Source: Glandiceps talaboti (taxonomy: Eukaryota > Hemichordata > Enteropneusta > Spengelidae). Taken from it: a stretch of DNA of 64,000 nt. The stretch is taken from NCBI RefSeq assembly GCF_964340395.1, contig NC_135555.1, positions 22,682,725 through 22,746,724 on the forward strand, read 5' to 3'. Of the stretch, positions 33,973 to 45,427 are shown in pieces. The number at the start of each line of letters is the position of its first letter. Position 1 is the first letter of the stretch. The notes under the pieces are model-generated. The model was given only the letters and a program-made list of their open reading frames with translations, searched no databases and was not told the DNA's origin. The position numbers and the translations under genes are program-made.

Positions 33973-36006
33973 GGGACCGGTCAGTTTCTCCAGCCTGGGG
34001 GGGGGGGGGGGGCGGTGGTTTCTTAAATCGGGCCGACAAAAAGTCACTGACCCCCCCTATCTGTAAAACCAAAAACTGGCTGACCCCCCCTATCACTTAA
34101 TTCTAAAACATGATGACCCCCCCCCCCCCATATATAATATTTGCTTGACAGGTATTTTTTTATCGTGACTCAGTGTGGACTGCTTGACTGTCTTGCATCT
34201 ACTTTATAAGATCCCGGGTTAGCACAATCATATTTATAATTATTGACTACACAGGGTAAATATATTAGAAAGGGAGTTTAATAGCATCTTGGCAGTGAAA
34301 GGTAGGAAAGCTTGAGAAGGGAATATGTACATCTCTTATGGGGGTCCTAGGGGGTCTCCCCCTAGAAGCCCTGGAGGTTTTTAACTCTGAAAAGTCAATT
34401 TTGAGACTATTCAGACATTTTCAGAAAATAATTTCCAAGCTTAACAAGACAGCACCAACATGTAAAATGCAACTACATAAGGTTGAAATATTTTTGAAAT
34501 ATAGTTTGATAGGATCTTGACAGTAAGAGGTAGGGGGAAGATCTTGAGACTGGGATGTGTACACCTCATGTGGGGGGGGGGGGGGAGGTCCTAGGGGGTC
34601 TCCCCCTAGAAGCCCTGGAGGTTTTTAACTCTGAAAAGTCAATTTTGAGACTATTCAGACCCTTTCAGACAATAATTTCCAAGCCTTACAAGACAACACC
34701 AACATGTTAAAAGCAACTACATAGGGTTGAAATACTTTTGAAATATACTTTGATAGCATCTTGACAGTAGGAGGGGAAGAGCTTGAGACTGGGATATGTC
34801 CTCCTCATGTGGGGGGTCTGAGGGGGGTCTCCCTCTAGAAACCCTGGAGGATTTTCACCCTTAAAGCCAATATTTAGGCTATTCAGACCCTTTCAAGCAA
34901 TAACTTAATCCATGCTTTACAAGACAGCAAGTATCAGAAACTATTCTTTATAACTTACACTAAGGGTTGAAATATGTTCTTAAAAAGTTTAAATGGCATC
35001 ATTATATACATGTAGTAAAGGTCAGCACATCTATAATGGTAGTATCATTGGTAGGGGAGATTTGGAGTTTAAGGCAATTTTAGACTATCTTGGCAAACGT
35101 TTCAGATCTTGAAAAGACAATATCATATCAAATTAGAATAGGGTGAAAATATTTAAGAAAAGTTTAATACCATTATGACAGTAAAAAGGTTGTTGGTGCA
35201 TCTGATTGTTGGTTGAATGTATGAGTGACCTCTGGGGGTGAGGGAGTCCTTGGAGTTTTCCCCCTGGCAGATCTGGAGGTTTTTGCTTGAGATACTAAGG
35301 CAATGTTTAGGTTATTCATAACCTTTGAGGTAATATTTCGAAAAGCTAACGTAAAACGTTTTTAAATGAGTTTCTCATATCTCATAAAATGGACACATAA
35401 CATTAGTATATAGGGGCATTAATATTGCATGTATAATAAAGTCACCGGTATGTTAGAGAACTTTAGGTGGTCATACCTAGTGTATAATAGTAACTGGAAT
35501 CTGATGAGATGTGGTGATTTGTAGTGTCAATAGCATGACGAGTAGAACAATTTAGATTAACTTCATTTATAAACTATCTATGAAAATTACCATTACGAAA
35601 CTTTCAAGTTCACTTTTGCCCCAAACTGCTATTATAAGCGAAGCATTGATTGTGAAACAGCCAAGTATTTACATGACATGTTCTGTAACTAGTGTGGTAG
35701 GTAGGTACTAATACCGGTACATGTATATGAATATGTATAGTTAGGTTTGAACTAATAAGTAATGTTAAAGAATTCATGTAAGAAACAGGGACAAGATTAA
35801 ATATTGACATGTACCACATTTGAGACAAGGCTATATGCCATTGTAGAAAGGATTTTTTTCTTCCATCACAATCTAAAACACACTGACCCCCCCTATCCAC
35901 AATTTTCAAAACAGCATGACCCCCCTACTGCCAATTTCAAAAACAGGGTGACCCCCCCTACCAATCCACCGCTCCCCCCCCCAGGCCGAAGAAACTGACC
36001 GGTCCC
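33973..36006. mobile_element. TIR transposon A, copy 1 (complete, non-autonomous)
   Basis: The ends are GGGACCGGTCAGTTTCTCC (33973) and the complementary GAAACTGACCGGTCCC (36006). Inside each end lie C-tract units of the type TGACCCCCCCTATC separated by A-rich stretches. The middle contains about five degenerate copies of a unit of about 240 bp (GGGGTCTCCCCCTAGAAGCC..., 34250-35400). No transposase frame is present. Flanks are CTTA on the left and TATAG on the right, so the target duplication is unclear. TIR GGGACCGG together with element B (TAA duplication) would fit a PIF/Harbinger-like mobiliser, but that is inference. Confidence 0.8.
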
Positions 36007-36549
36007 TATAGGCAGTATTTTGACAGAATCAGGTGAAATGGGTTAGGTTTCAATTGAGTCTAGTACTACCCCAGTGTCAGTAGCCGGCCCTCACTGGCTA
36101 GACTACTGCCACATTAGCTAGCCATTCCTCGCTGAAACAGCTCGTGCCACTACTAAAATACCTCGAGCCACGATATATCTCATTTTCCAACTAATAAATC
36201 ACACAAAACTATTCAAGCGCATAACCACTCAACAGAGTTTTGAGCGGTGGTGTCGTTACACATGTTGACCAGTATTATTGTGCATATGCATGACACCTGT
36301 TCACCCTGCATGCCTGTCCAAATGGCTGATGATGGAGACTTTTTGAGTGGTTGTGTGTTGCATGAGAAATGAATAATTGGTGTGCATTTGTTATTTTAAG
36401 GGAGAATGGAAGAGGTTGAGGAACTCTGTGTAATTTATTTGTTGGGAAATGCGTCACAAGCAATAGCGCGGGTGGTGGCACTACAATGTAGCGGTTCCAC
36501 ATGATTGCCTTTGAAGACTCGTACAGAAAATCAACTCTCTAATGCTCCC

Positions 36550-36925
36550 ACTACCAATTACACAACCATCAGATGTGCTGACTTTTAATAAAATGCCATG
36601 AACATAATTCAACCCTATGTGTAAAGAATAGTTTCTGATACATGATAGTGCTACTGTCTTGTGAAAACACCATATCCCTGTCTCAAATCCCACTCCTAAT
36701 ATACTGTCTAGATGTTGTTTAACTGTTTTCGATATCTCAACCCTATGTAGTTGCTAATTACATGATTACTATCTTCTATAGTTTGGAAAGCATATTTTCC
36801 TGTAATAATGGCTTTAAAAGTCAAAAAGGTCAGAGCTTCTTGGGAGAGAACCTTACCCCCCTCATCCCATGATATGCGTACATATCCCAATCTCAAGCTT
36901 TTTTCCCTAGTTTATAATGCCAAGA
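36550..36925 (-). mobile_element. Decayed fragment of transposon A in inverted orientation
   Basis: The reverse complement matches the internal tandem unit of element A: AGTTTCTGATAC and AATTCAACCCTATG near 36590-36640, and GCTTGAGATTGGGATATGTA with a G-run near 36850-36895. It is strongly diverged, hence an older copy. Confidence 0.55.
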
Positions 36926-37499
36926 TGCCATTAAGGTTTTCATTTGCTCATTACATGATGTGCTGTGTGATAAAGTATTACGATAGACTCTCTCACAGTC
37001 CTCGTAGCTTCACATAAATATCTAAAACTTGGGTTGTTTTGTATGTACGATATCTACTGTATATAATAGTACTTGAATATGTCTGTACTGTGTGCCCTCG
37101 TCATATAGGGCTGACCTTTTGTTAATGTGTTCACACGAACCCCTAGCCCCTCTCAGTTTGAGTATAAAAGCCCACATGGGTGTAGAGGATGCATCTATTA
37201 CACTATTTAATTTAATAGAACGTAAGAATGCGTACATATGGATTCTTTTCATAGACTTCTTTTGGTACATTCAATACTATAAAGCCATACAATCTATTAA
37301 AGTATTTGATTGAGTTAAATGTTAATAATAACTTAGTTCTTTGGATCGGTGACTCTCGTAAGGATAGACCTCAGCGAGTTTGCGTTAATGGTTAAATGTC
37401 TGATGAAATTGTACTGAACGTTGGAGTCAGACAGCTTGTTAGAAATGAATGTTACAAATACAAAAGAATTAGTTGTAGCTGGATGATGTCCAATATGTT

Positions 37500-38040
37500 G
37501 GTACTCCATGACAATTCTCCTCGCGCCTAAAATCAGTTGTATCAGAGCTAACTAGCCTTAAGATTGGTGAGATTGATATCATTCCATCTTCTACAGTTCG
37601 GAATCTAGTTGTGATTCTAAATAGCGATGGCGCCATGTCTAATCAAATCGGTCAGATATGTAGAAATGGTTATCATGTTGCACATAATTGGAAAGATTTG
37701 TTGACTTTTGGACAAAGCAACCACAGAAAAATTAATCTACGCATTTGTAACATCCTGCCTCGATTACTGTAATAGTCTCTTGTACGGAATAACTAAAGTT
37801 CAAATTAACCGTCTACAGACTCTTCAAAATGTGGCTGCACGTCTTGTCAACTGCCCATGCAAGTTTGATTACATCACTCCAGTACTTGTCAACTTGCACT
37901 GACTTCCAGTTGAAGTAAGGATCAAATTCAAAATTCTGGTAACCACTTTTAAAATAATAGATCATGCTCAATTTCTGTATCTGATCGAACTAATTCGATT
38001 GTATGTTCCTACTACAGATCTTAGATTAACCTTAGATTGA
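37500..38040 (+). pseudogene. LINE reverse-transcriptase fragment (CR1/L2/jockey type), broken
   Basis: Plus-strand remnants of the RT C-terminal half: STVRNLVVILNSDGAMSNQI, then after a frameshift DKATTEKLIYAFVTSCLDYC, NSLLYGITKVQINRLQTLQN, AARLV, and after a stop LPVEVRIKFKILVTTFKIID. The CLDYCNSLLYG...LQ.LQN.AARL signature is typical of this LINE group. At least one frameshift and several stops show it is dead. The ends are undefined. Confidence 0.8.
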
Positions 38041-38423
38041 TTTTCAGATTAATAATGATGACAGCACATAATGTACATTCTAACCACTCAGTTACTTTTC
38101 ACGTTGTCGCTGTCTTTCTTGTTCAGGAAAAAAACAGTTTCAAAGTCAAAGTAAATGGCCGAAGTGTGTGGACATTGCGCTTGGGGTATCCCGAAAAGCG
38201 TCGAGTATCTTCAAACAGAACTCTTGGAAAACGTTGTGGTCCGCTGTCAGAAGCAAATTTCGACCCCCCCCCTCAAGACGAAGCAGACGGAAACAAAAAT
38301 GATAGTAGGGCTATTGATTGCGATATTGTTGGTGGTATGATACCTTCAGGTGATCGAGTAAAAGAATCTCATGACTGTAAAAACAAAGTTTGTTGTCAAA
38401 GAACTTCACACATATTTCTTTAA
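38037..38423 (+). other. Open frame of unknown nature
   Basis: A 128-codon plus-strand frame overlaps a second open frame (38155-38340) ending in a short hydrophobic stretch (MIVGLLIAILLVV). Neither resembles a family I know. They follow a dead LINE, and a frame of this length can occur by chance. Listed only because it is the longest unexplained frame between repeats. Confidence 0.15.
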
Positions 38424-41336
38424 CACTTTTATGTGAAATTATTCGTTTTCATCAAATGTTGGATAATACTAACCCGAGTTCCATGATGGTTACAATATTC
38501 CAATGAACTAAATGTTCAGAAAGTCATCTTTGTCTTAGAATGTCGACATCATAATTTTTTCTCCTTCACTTTACAGATATACCCTTGTCCCTTACGACAG
38601 TTGGGAAATGGTTGATGTAATTTACAGTGGTAGTTTATATCTGTACATAAAGTTAAATATGACGTGAAAATTACGTCGATGAAACGCATCAAACTCATGA
38701 ATTGAAACTTGGTGATATTCATAATGAATTGACCTGTGGATTCTTAAATCGGGTCGACAAAAAGGTCACAACCAAAAACAGGCTGACCCCCCTATCACTT
38801 AATTCTAAAACATGATGATCCCCCATATATAATATTTTATCATGACTCAGTGTGGTTTGCTTGACTGTCTTGCAAATACTTTATAAGATCCCAGGATAGC
38901 ATTATCATAATTATAATTATTGACTACACAGGGTAAATATATTCCAAAAGGAGTTTAGTAGCACCTTTGCAGTGAAAGGTAGGGGGAAAGCTTGAGAGGG
39001 GAATGTGTACATCTCTTATGGGGGAGGGGTCCTAGGGGGTCTTCCCCTTGAAGCCCAGGAGGTTTTTAACTCTGAAAAGTCAATTTTTAGACTATCAAGA
39101 CATTTTCAGAAAATAATTTCCAAGCTTTACAAGACAGCACCAACATGTAAAAAGCAAGTACATAGGGTTGAAATATTTTTGAAAAATACTTTGATAGCAC
39201 CTTGACAGTAAGAGGTAGGGGTAAGAGCTTGAGATGGGATATGTCCACCTCATGTGGGGGTGGGGTGTCCTAGGGGGTCTCCCTCAAGAAGCCGTGGAGG
39301 ATTTTTACTCTTAAAGCCAATATTTAGGCTATTCAGACCCTTTCAAGCAATAACTTAATTCATGCTTTACAAGACAGCACCATCAAGTATCATTAACTAT
39401 TCTTTATAACTTACATAGGGTTAAAATATGTTCTTAAACAGCTAAATGGCATCATTATAGTAACGGTCAGCACATCTAATGGTAGTATCGTTGGTAGGGG
39501 AGATTTGAAGTTTAAGGCAATTTTAGACTACATGTATCTTGGCAAACATTCCACATCTTTACATGTAAAAGACAATGCCATCTCAAATTAGAATAGGGTG
39601 AAAGTATTTAAGGAAAGTTTAATACCATTATGACTGTAAAAAGGTTGTTGGTGCATCTGATTGTTGATTGAATGTATGAATGACCTCTGGGGTGGGGTTT
39701 CCCCCTGGCATATCTGGAGTTTTTTGCTTCTATTTAGGCAATATTTAGATTATTCATAGCCTGTGAGGTAATATTTCCAAGCTTCGAAAAGCTAATGTAA
39801 ATGTAAGTTTCACATAAAAATGGGCCCATGACATTGTTATAGGGCACCAATATTGCATGTATAGTAAAGTCATCGGTATGTTAGAGAACTTTAGGTGGTC
39901 ATACCTAGTGTATAATAGAAACTGGAATCTGATGAGATGTGGTGATTTGTGGTGTCAATAACATGTAGTTTCCAAAATAGAAAGTGTATTAATCTCTTCT
40001 GACAAGTTCAGAACAATTTAGATTATTAAACTTCTTTTATAAACTGTCTATGAAAATTACCAATTACGAAAATTACGAAACCTTCAAGTTCACTTTTGCC
40101 CCAAGTTACAATACAAGTGAAGCATTGATTGTGGAACAGCCAAGCATTTACATGACATGTTCTGTAACTAGTGTGGTAGCTAGGTAATACATGTATATGT
40201 ATAGGTATATATTGTTTGAACTAATAAGGGACCGGACAGAATTTACGGTAGGGGGTGACTTGGTTTTTTTCATGGCCCCCCCATCCACTGTGACCAAAAT
40301 TTCACAGCCCCCCCCCTTTCAAAAGTATAAAAATTTCATGGCCCCCCCCCCCAAAAAAAAAAGAGAAAAAAAGTGCACAATATCCTGCCCCTTACAATAA
40401 CTAAAAAGAGTACATTTTTTTTTGTTACTGTAGCACAACTGTAATATTTCTTTTGGTACTACTATTATGTTACTATTTCAGCCCAAACAACTTAGTAGTT
40501 GTAGAGGAAGTTTTTTAAAAAACAAAAAAAACAAAACATTTTGACTATACATGTAATCATACACATGTGGTATAATCTTGTTTATTTCCCAACTAGACAC
40601 CATAAGTAGTCATCACTTAATACCAAGACATTTGATGTGGTGGTTTTAACTGTCATTCACTGATACATACACAGAAACACAGACACAGAGTAAACACACA
40701 TTCACATGCGTGATTTGTGAAAAACTGTAGTGGGGACATTTGTGGGGAGTATCTAAGGACATCACATCACCTACATAGTGTATTCAAATATCTATTTATA
40801 CTCATAACACAATAACTATCTAATGTCAGACATTTGTGATGTCATGAAGTGCTAGCAAACTAAGGATTTTATGCACACTGAGGTCTGACAAATATAGCTT
40901 TCACTTTCCTACACTAAATGCATTACCAATACACATGTAAATGTAAGACATTTGTGACTTCATGAAAGTGCAAAGAAATTCAGAATGTTGTGGAATACTT
41001 AGATGTAATCAATATGCTTTCAGTTCCAAAACCATACATATTTAAACCTATAGTGTCAGGCATTTGTGACTTCATGATGGGGACAGCAAATTCAGAATTG
41101 TATTCAATACACTGTACAGTGGATCAGATGAGTATTACTCACAGTTTTCTAAACCATTCACATTAAGCTTGAAGTGCAGTGTCAATGATGAATAGCCTTT
41201 GCAATACAATCCCTTTATTCATAATCTTGAATTTATATAAAGGCAAGTTTCCATGATCCAGCCAGTCTACCTGATCTAGTTTGAACAATAAGGGAACCAT
41301 CCTGGTCTTTTTGATGGCTAGACTCATTTTATTCGC

Positions 41337-41984
41337 TGTCACTCTCACTGTCACTGTCACTAGTACTTGATGTATCGGTGTCACTATCACTACGAATTTC
41401 TTCTAAAACAATATCTCCTTCTTCACTGTCACACAGTTCCTCTTCACTTTCATCACCTGTGTTCTTTTCAATCACTGACTTCTGTTGCTCTCTTGAAGTT
41501 CTTCTTAACACATCACATGTAACAGCTTTCAACTTGTCATCCTTCCTACCATGTATGTATTAGTTGCTGATATTTCAAGTACTTGTCTAATTCAGCAACC
41601 TGAAGAGAGCTTAACTTTCCATGCACAACTAAGTCAAGCCAATTATAGTCCTGGTACGGCTTGATTTTCTTCTCCTTTTTCTGACTTAACCTTGTACGCA
41701 TTCTCATTTCTTGAACATTCTTTAGGTTTTGTAGGTGTTGAACATATGCTTCAATATGTTTGCAATCAACATAAAATAATTTTGAAAATTCTTCCACCTA
41801 TTATTTGGTTGTCCAATTCACCCTTTCTGAATTTCCTTGTGATATTTGACCTGGGTTGCCAGTCATCTGTCTCTCTCTGCTTTCCTTCACTGTCAACAGT
41901 TGGACACTTATGAACTGGAAGATAGAGCATTGGACTGTCCGGGTCTGGTACAGGTTGTGGAATTCTTACCATCTCTGGTGCCAA
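41337..41984 (-). pseudogene. Element-associated protein with SAP-like segment, frameshifted
   Basis: Three minus-strand pieces in different frames line up: (1) 41984-41766, Pro-rich, with DDWQPRSNITRKFRKGELDN; (2) 41797-41546, EEFSKLFYVDCKHIEAYVQH, then KPYQDYNWLDLVVHGKLSSL and QVAELDKYLKYQQL; (3) 41532-41329, KAVTCDVLRRTS and an acidic Ser/Asp tail (SDSDTDTSSTSDSDSESDSE). Pieces 2 and 3 together look like a SAP-type helix-turn-helix (DLVV.GKLSSLQVAELDKYL...DDKLKAV), as found in proteins repeatedly associated with invertebrate transposons. Two frameshifts mean it is not functional here. Its role in the element is unknown. Confidence 0.6.
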
Positions 41985-42084
41985 CCAGGTATATTGACTA
42001 GAGTATTCATATACCTCTCCATTTCTTTAGTGCAAAGTCACTGTTAACACCACGCAGACATCTAAATGCTTTACAATATTTAGT

Positions 42085-42213
42085 ACAGATAGATGCATTT
42101 GGTGATGCTGAGGAGGGAAATAGTTTAATTTCACTGGTTTTAGATAGAAAGAAAGACAAGTCTTGCCTCACATCTTCAGACTCTAGTGAGTCTGAGAGTG
42201 AAAGTCAAGAATA
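42085..42213 (+). pseudogene. Short acidic C-terminal frame in element B
   Basis: The plus frame reads QIDAFGDAEEGNSLISLVLD, then RKKDKSCLTSSDSSESESES and a stop at about 42213. AATAAA follows at about 42227. It ends in an acidic Ser-rich tail like the minus-strand protein, which may be coincidence or a second element gene convergent with it. No upstream coding sequence is recognised. Confidence 0.3.
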
Positions 42214-42280
42214 GTGTCAAGGAAAGAAATAAAACACCTATCTAAATTAATCTGGCCAGACGTTTTTGTATTTACATTTT

Positions 42281-42406
42281 TCACCAAAAGGTCAGTTTTT
42301 AATCACATAAATTACAGGTCCTATGCTAGTTTATTACCATATATATATATATGGTAATATACTAGCATAGGACCTGTAATTTATGTGATTAAAAACTGAC
42401 CTTTTG

Positions 42407-42410
<4 letters not shown>
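42281..42410. repeat. Near-perfect 130-bp palindrome
   Basis: Two 65-bp arms with no spacer and a single mismatch, from TCACCAAAAGGTCAG to its complement CTGACCTTTTGGTGA, centred between 42345 and 42346. A long (TA)n tract follows directly. The centre itself is TA-rich (TATATATATA). Confidence 0.9.

Positions 42411-42497
<87 letters not shown>
42409..42497. repeat. (TA)n microsatellite
   Basis: About 88 bp of uninterrupted TA dinucleotides next to the palindrome. Overlapping Tyr-Ile frames on both strands are by-products. Confidence 0.95.
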
Positions 42498-42499
<2 letters not shown>

Positions 42500-42529
42500 C
42501 ACACTGAACCTGTTTCCACAGTGCTAAAA

Positions 42530-42592
42530 TGTATGTATGTATGTATGTATGTATGTATGTATACATATTTGTGTGTGTGTGTGTGTGTGTGA
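42530..42592. repeat. (ATGT)n followed by (GT)n
   Basis: A GTAT tetranucleotide run at about 42530-42562, then GT dinucleotides at 42571-42592, near the right end of element B. Confidence 0.85.
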
Positions 42593-44279
42593 ACAACTTG
42601 GAGTATATAAGAGTAATTCAGGGTGTATCAAATTAATCTTGAGTAGTGTTTTTATCCTTCACTAAATAGGTACATACAAACGTACACACTTCCATTTTAA
42701 TACATAAATGAAAGTGTAGACATTCAATATTAAAGGCGATATCAAGTGCTATCTCATGCAATGCTAAATTTTCTAATATATTAATTTTTTTCAATGACAA
42801 AATATTTCGCGGCCCCCCCTTTCAAACCATGAGAATTTCCATGGCCCCCCCTTCAAGCCTCCCATTTTTTTCATGCCCCCCCCCCCCAATTTCTCCCCAG
42901 GCCCCCCCCCCCCTGCCGTAAATTCTGTCCGGTCCCTAAGTAATATTAAAGAATTCATGTAAGAAACAGGGACAAGTTGAACAAATATTTACATGTACCA
43001 CATTTCAGATAAGGCTATATGCCATTGTAGAAAAGGATTTTTTTCTTCTATCACATTCCAAAACACAATGACCCCCCCCCCATCCACAATTTCCAAAACA
43101 GCATGACCCCTACTGCTAATTTCAAAAACAGGGTGACCCCCTACAAATCCACCCCACCCCCAGGCCAAAGAAACTGACTGGTCCCCTATAGCAACACAAC
43201 CGCCGTTTATACTTCCTCAACTCCATTGCAGCGTATGCATGCAAACACATATGAATCAAACGATTCGAATTGCGACCTCTATCCTACAGGTCCCCATTTA
43301 TACAACTGGGTTGACTCAGGCACAATCTAGAACTTACCCAAGGAGTTTAGCCATTCAGAAACAAACAGCAGCGATGAGGCTCAAACCTGTAACTTGTAGA
43401 TTCAAAACCACTCGGCGACCCACATGACATTTTCCTGTCTTCAACTGGAAATGTGTCACGAATATCGTATCTACATGTGCGCCTAAATTTGATTAAATTT
43501 TGTACAATAACGGTTCATCATTATTCTCTCTTTAGGGATATCACTTGTGACGAAAGTGACAAGTTTACTCATTTGTACGGAGTAGCCACCAACATATTTA
43601 CAGTATCCATATTTATGACATACATTTCTGGTGAGAAAACATTAGGTGATATAATCTATGACGAAAACTTACAATTGAGTTGGTGACCTGTGACCTTATG
43701 ACATCATCAACATTTCATGAATATTGAATTTCATTTTCAAGATATGTGAAATGACAAATATGTATTTCGTTTCTTTTTTTGGAAAAACAGGTTGACTACA
43801 CTGTCAGAGTTCGGTTGGCCATTCCAATTCGGTTGGCCATACCAATTTTGAAGTCCCTTCCCAGAGAAGCCAGGTCTTTTCAAACTGTAAGTTGAGTTAT
43901 ACAGAGCAGTCTGCACATTGTGTTCGCGTCTTCTTCACATAATTGTGTTCAACCTCTTTCAAATTCACATCTCATCAAAGAGGGTGTTGTCACCAACAGT
44001 ATCTTGTCTCTTGGCCTGAGCACAAAACAAAATTAAATGTCCACCTGACTATCCTATTTTTTGAACTCATGTTTATCGGAAACGAACTTGTGTGTTGTTT
44101 TTGCCCAATTCAGCAAACAATTAATTCGGGTTTTGTTTGTAAATTATTGGTAAAATTGAGACATTTGGTTTATAAAATATCCGAAAGCGACCTTTCTATT
44201 TAAAAATGACGCCTAAATCATGATTAGCAATTGCGTATCTGTAAGTTGAGAACTACTGTATATATCAAATATTAACAGA

Positions 44280-44780
44280 AAAAAAGTGGGAAATACAGAA
44301 GAAAGACACGGTACCGTTTGAAGATTTGGTTGAACAACATTTGTGTATTCACGATTTACAGGTTGATGGTGTCAAATTGACGCTATGTGATTTTGGATTT
44401 TCTGGTTGCATTGGATAAACCGATAATATTGGTAATGGAACAATGCAATACGTGGCGCCTGAAGCAGTCCTGATAATGTGTGAAACTTTACAGCCATCGC
44501 TTGACATATGGTCGATAGCAGCAACTATTATAGAAATGTTTATAGTAGACCTGCCATGGCCACAAATTAAAGATGGCGATGATATTGAAGTCATATTTGA
44601 CCATTTTACTCAAGAAATATTTTAATGTACACCTCACTGGATTCAACCAAATTGATGGTTATACCTTGGTCGAGATACTAGAGTCATGTTTATATACCCC
44701 TAACATGAGAGCAGGTCTGGGAGAATTAATTCAGAAGTTTGAAAAGTTAATTGTCGAGTATGAGGATGAACAAGATTAAC
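44280..44780 (+). pseudogene. Protein kinase C-lobe remnant
   Basis: The plus frame reads VDGVKLTLCDFGFSGCIG, stop, TDNIGNGTMQYVAPEAVL, then QPSLDIWSIAATIIEMFIVD. This shows the DFG motif (start of the activation segment), the APE motif and the conserved D-x-W-S of subdomain IX of eukaryotic protein kinases in the right order. A TAA interrupts the activation loop. A frameshift near 44620 separates the last part (DGYTLVEILESCLYTPNMRA...), which resembles the helix before the kinase-domain end and an acidic tail. AATAAA occurs at 44827. The catalytic loop and N-lobe are not found upstream, although TTTACAG at about 44356-44362 could be an exon acceptor. It is dead as read here. Confidence 0.65.
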
Positions 44781-44937
44781 AGAATTATTTGTGTTTAAAT
44801 TTTGAGACTTTATTGTAGTTAAAGTAATAAAGATTAACTTTTAACGTTTTTATTGTAATTTTGATGGACTGTGGATCAATTCTTGTCATGTCAAGAAACT
44901 GGTTTAATACCATTGATGATGTTTCATAAAATCACCA

Positions 44938-44938
<1 letters not shown>

Positions 44939-44996
<58 letters not shown>

Positions 44997-45017
44997 ATGG
45001 ATGGATGGATGACTGCA
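44939..45017. repeat. (GT)n followed by (GGAT)n
   Basis: About 27 GT dinucleotides, then GGATGGATGGATGGAT. Imperfect GCATG repeats continue to about 45055. Confidence 0.95.
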
Positions 45018-45427
45018 AGATGGATGCATGGATGCATGGATAAACGCATGCATGCATTGATTACGGACTAGCAGTTTTCCATAAGGACCAGCAGCATTAT
45101 GCTACCTGTCGGTCTTTATGACCAGTAGTCATTTTCCTTTAATTTCACACACTGACTGGAAATGGAGCTTGATATGTAGACTTAGATAGAAGGATAGCTG
45201 ACTTAGGGATTCTCTTTTAACCTGAGATAGAATTTGACTACCTAGGCACATCATCTTGGGTTGATGCCACAACTTCTGCTTCATATATGATTCACGCATT
45301 AATCTTGGTGCCAGTGAGAATAAGTCAACGTTCTTGTTCTATTTTGACTCTCGAGTAAGATATAAAATGCTATGACAGGTACTTACAATTGAGTAGTAGA
45401 GGGGAAGTCAAATTGTGATTATAAATA

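Larger units (their letters stand above)
40228..42936. mobile_element. TIR transposon B with TAA target duplication
   Basis: The TIRs are GGGACCGGACAGAATTTACG at both ends, about 28 bp with one mismatch. TAA (40225-40227 and 42937-42939) flanks it, and the empty site in element A copy 1 confirms the duplication. Subterminal C-tract units (CATGGCCCCCCC preceded by A/T-rich stretches) occur in the same orientation at both ends, an architecture shared with element A. It contains a broken minus-strand protein frame, a short plus-strand frame, a 130-bp palindrome and a (TA)n tract. A 3-bp TAA duplication is typical of PIF/Harbinger, but no Harbinger transposase is visible. Confidence 0.85.
38739..43185. 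mobile_element. TIR transposon A, copy 2, left-truncated and interrupted by element B
   Basis: Matches 34020-36006 from TTCTTAAATCGGG onward, including the internal units (38935-39800) and the right-hand C-tract units, and ends ACTGACTGGTCCC. The left TIR and first C-run are missing. Element B (40228-42936) is inserted within it: the sequence left of B ends CTAATAA and right of B resumes TAAGTAATATTAAAG, while copy 1 reads CTAATAAGTAATGTTAAAG without interruption. Confidence 0.85.

Noticed and set aside
33973-36006. A confident 3-bp target duplication for element A copy 1
   Set aside because: Flanks are CTTA and TATAG, which do not match cleanly. Only element B has a proven duplication.
42334-42596. 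Tyr-Ile repeat frames
   Set aside because: Produced by the (TA)n and (ATGT)n microsatellites.
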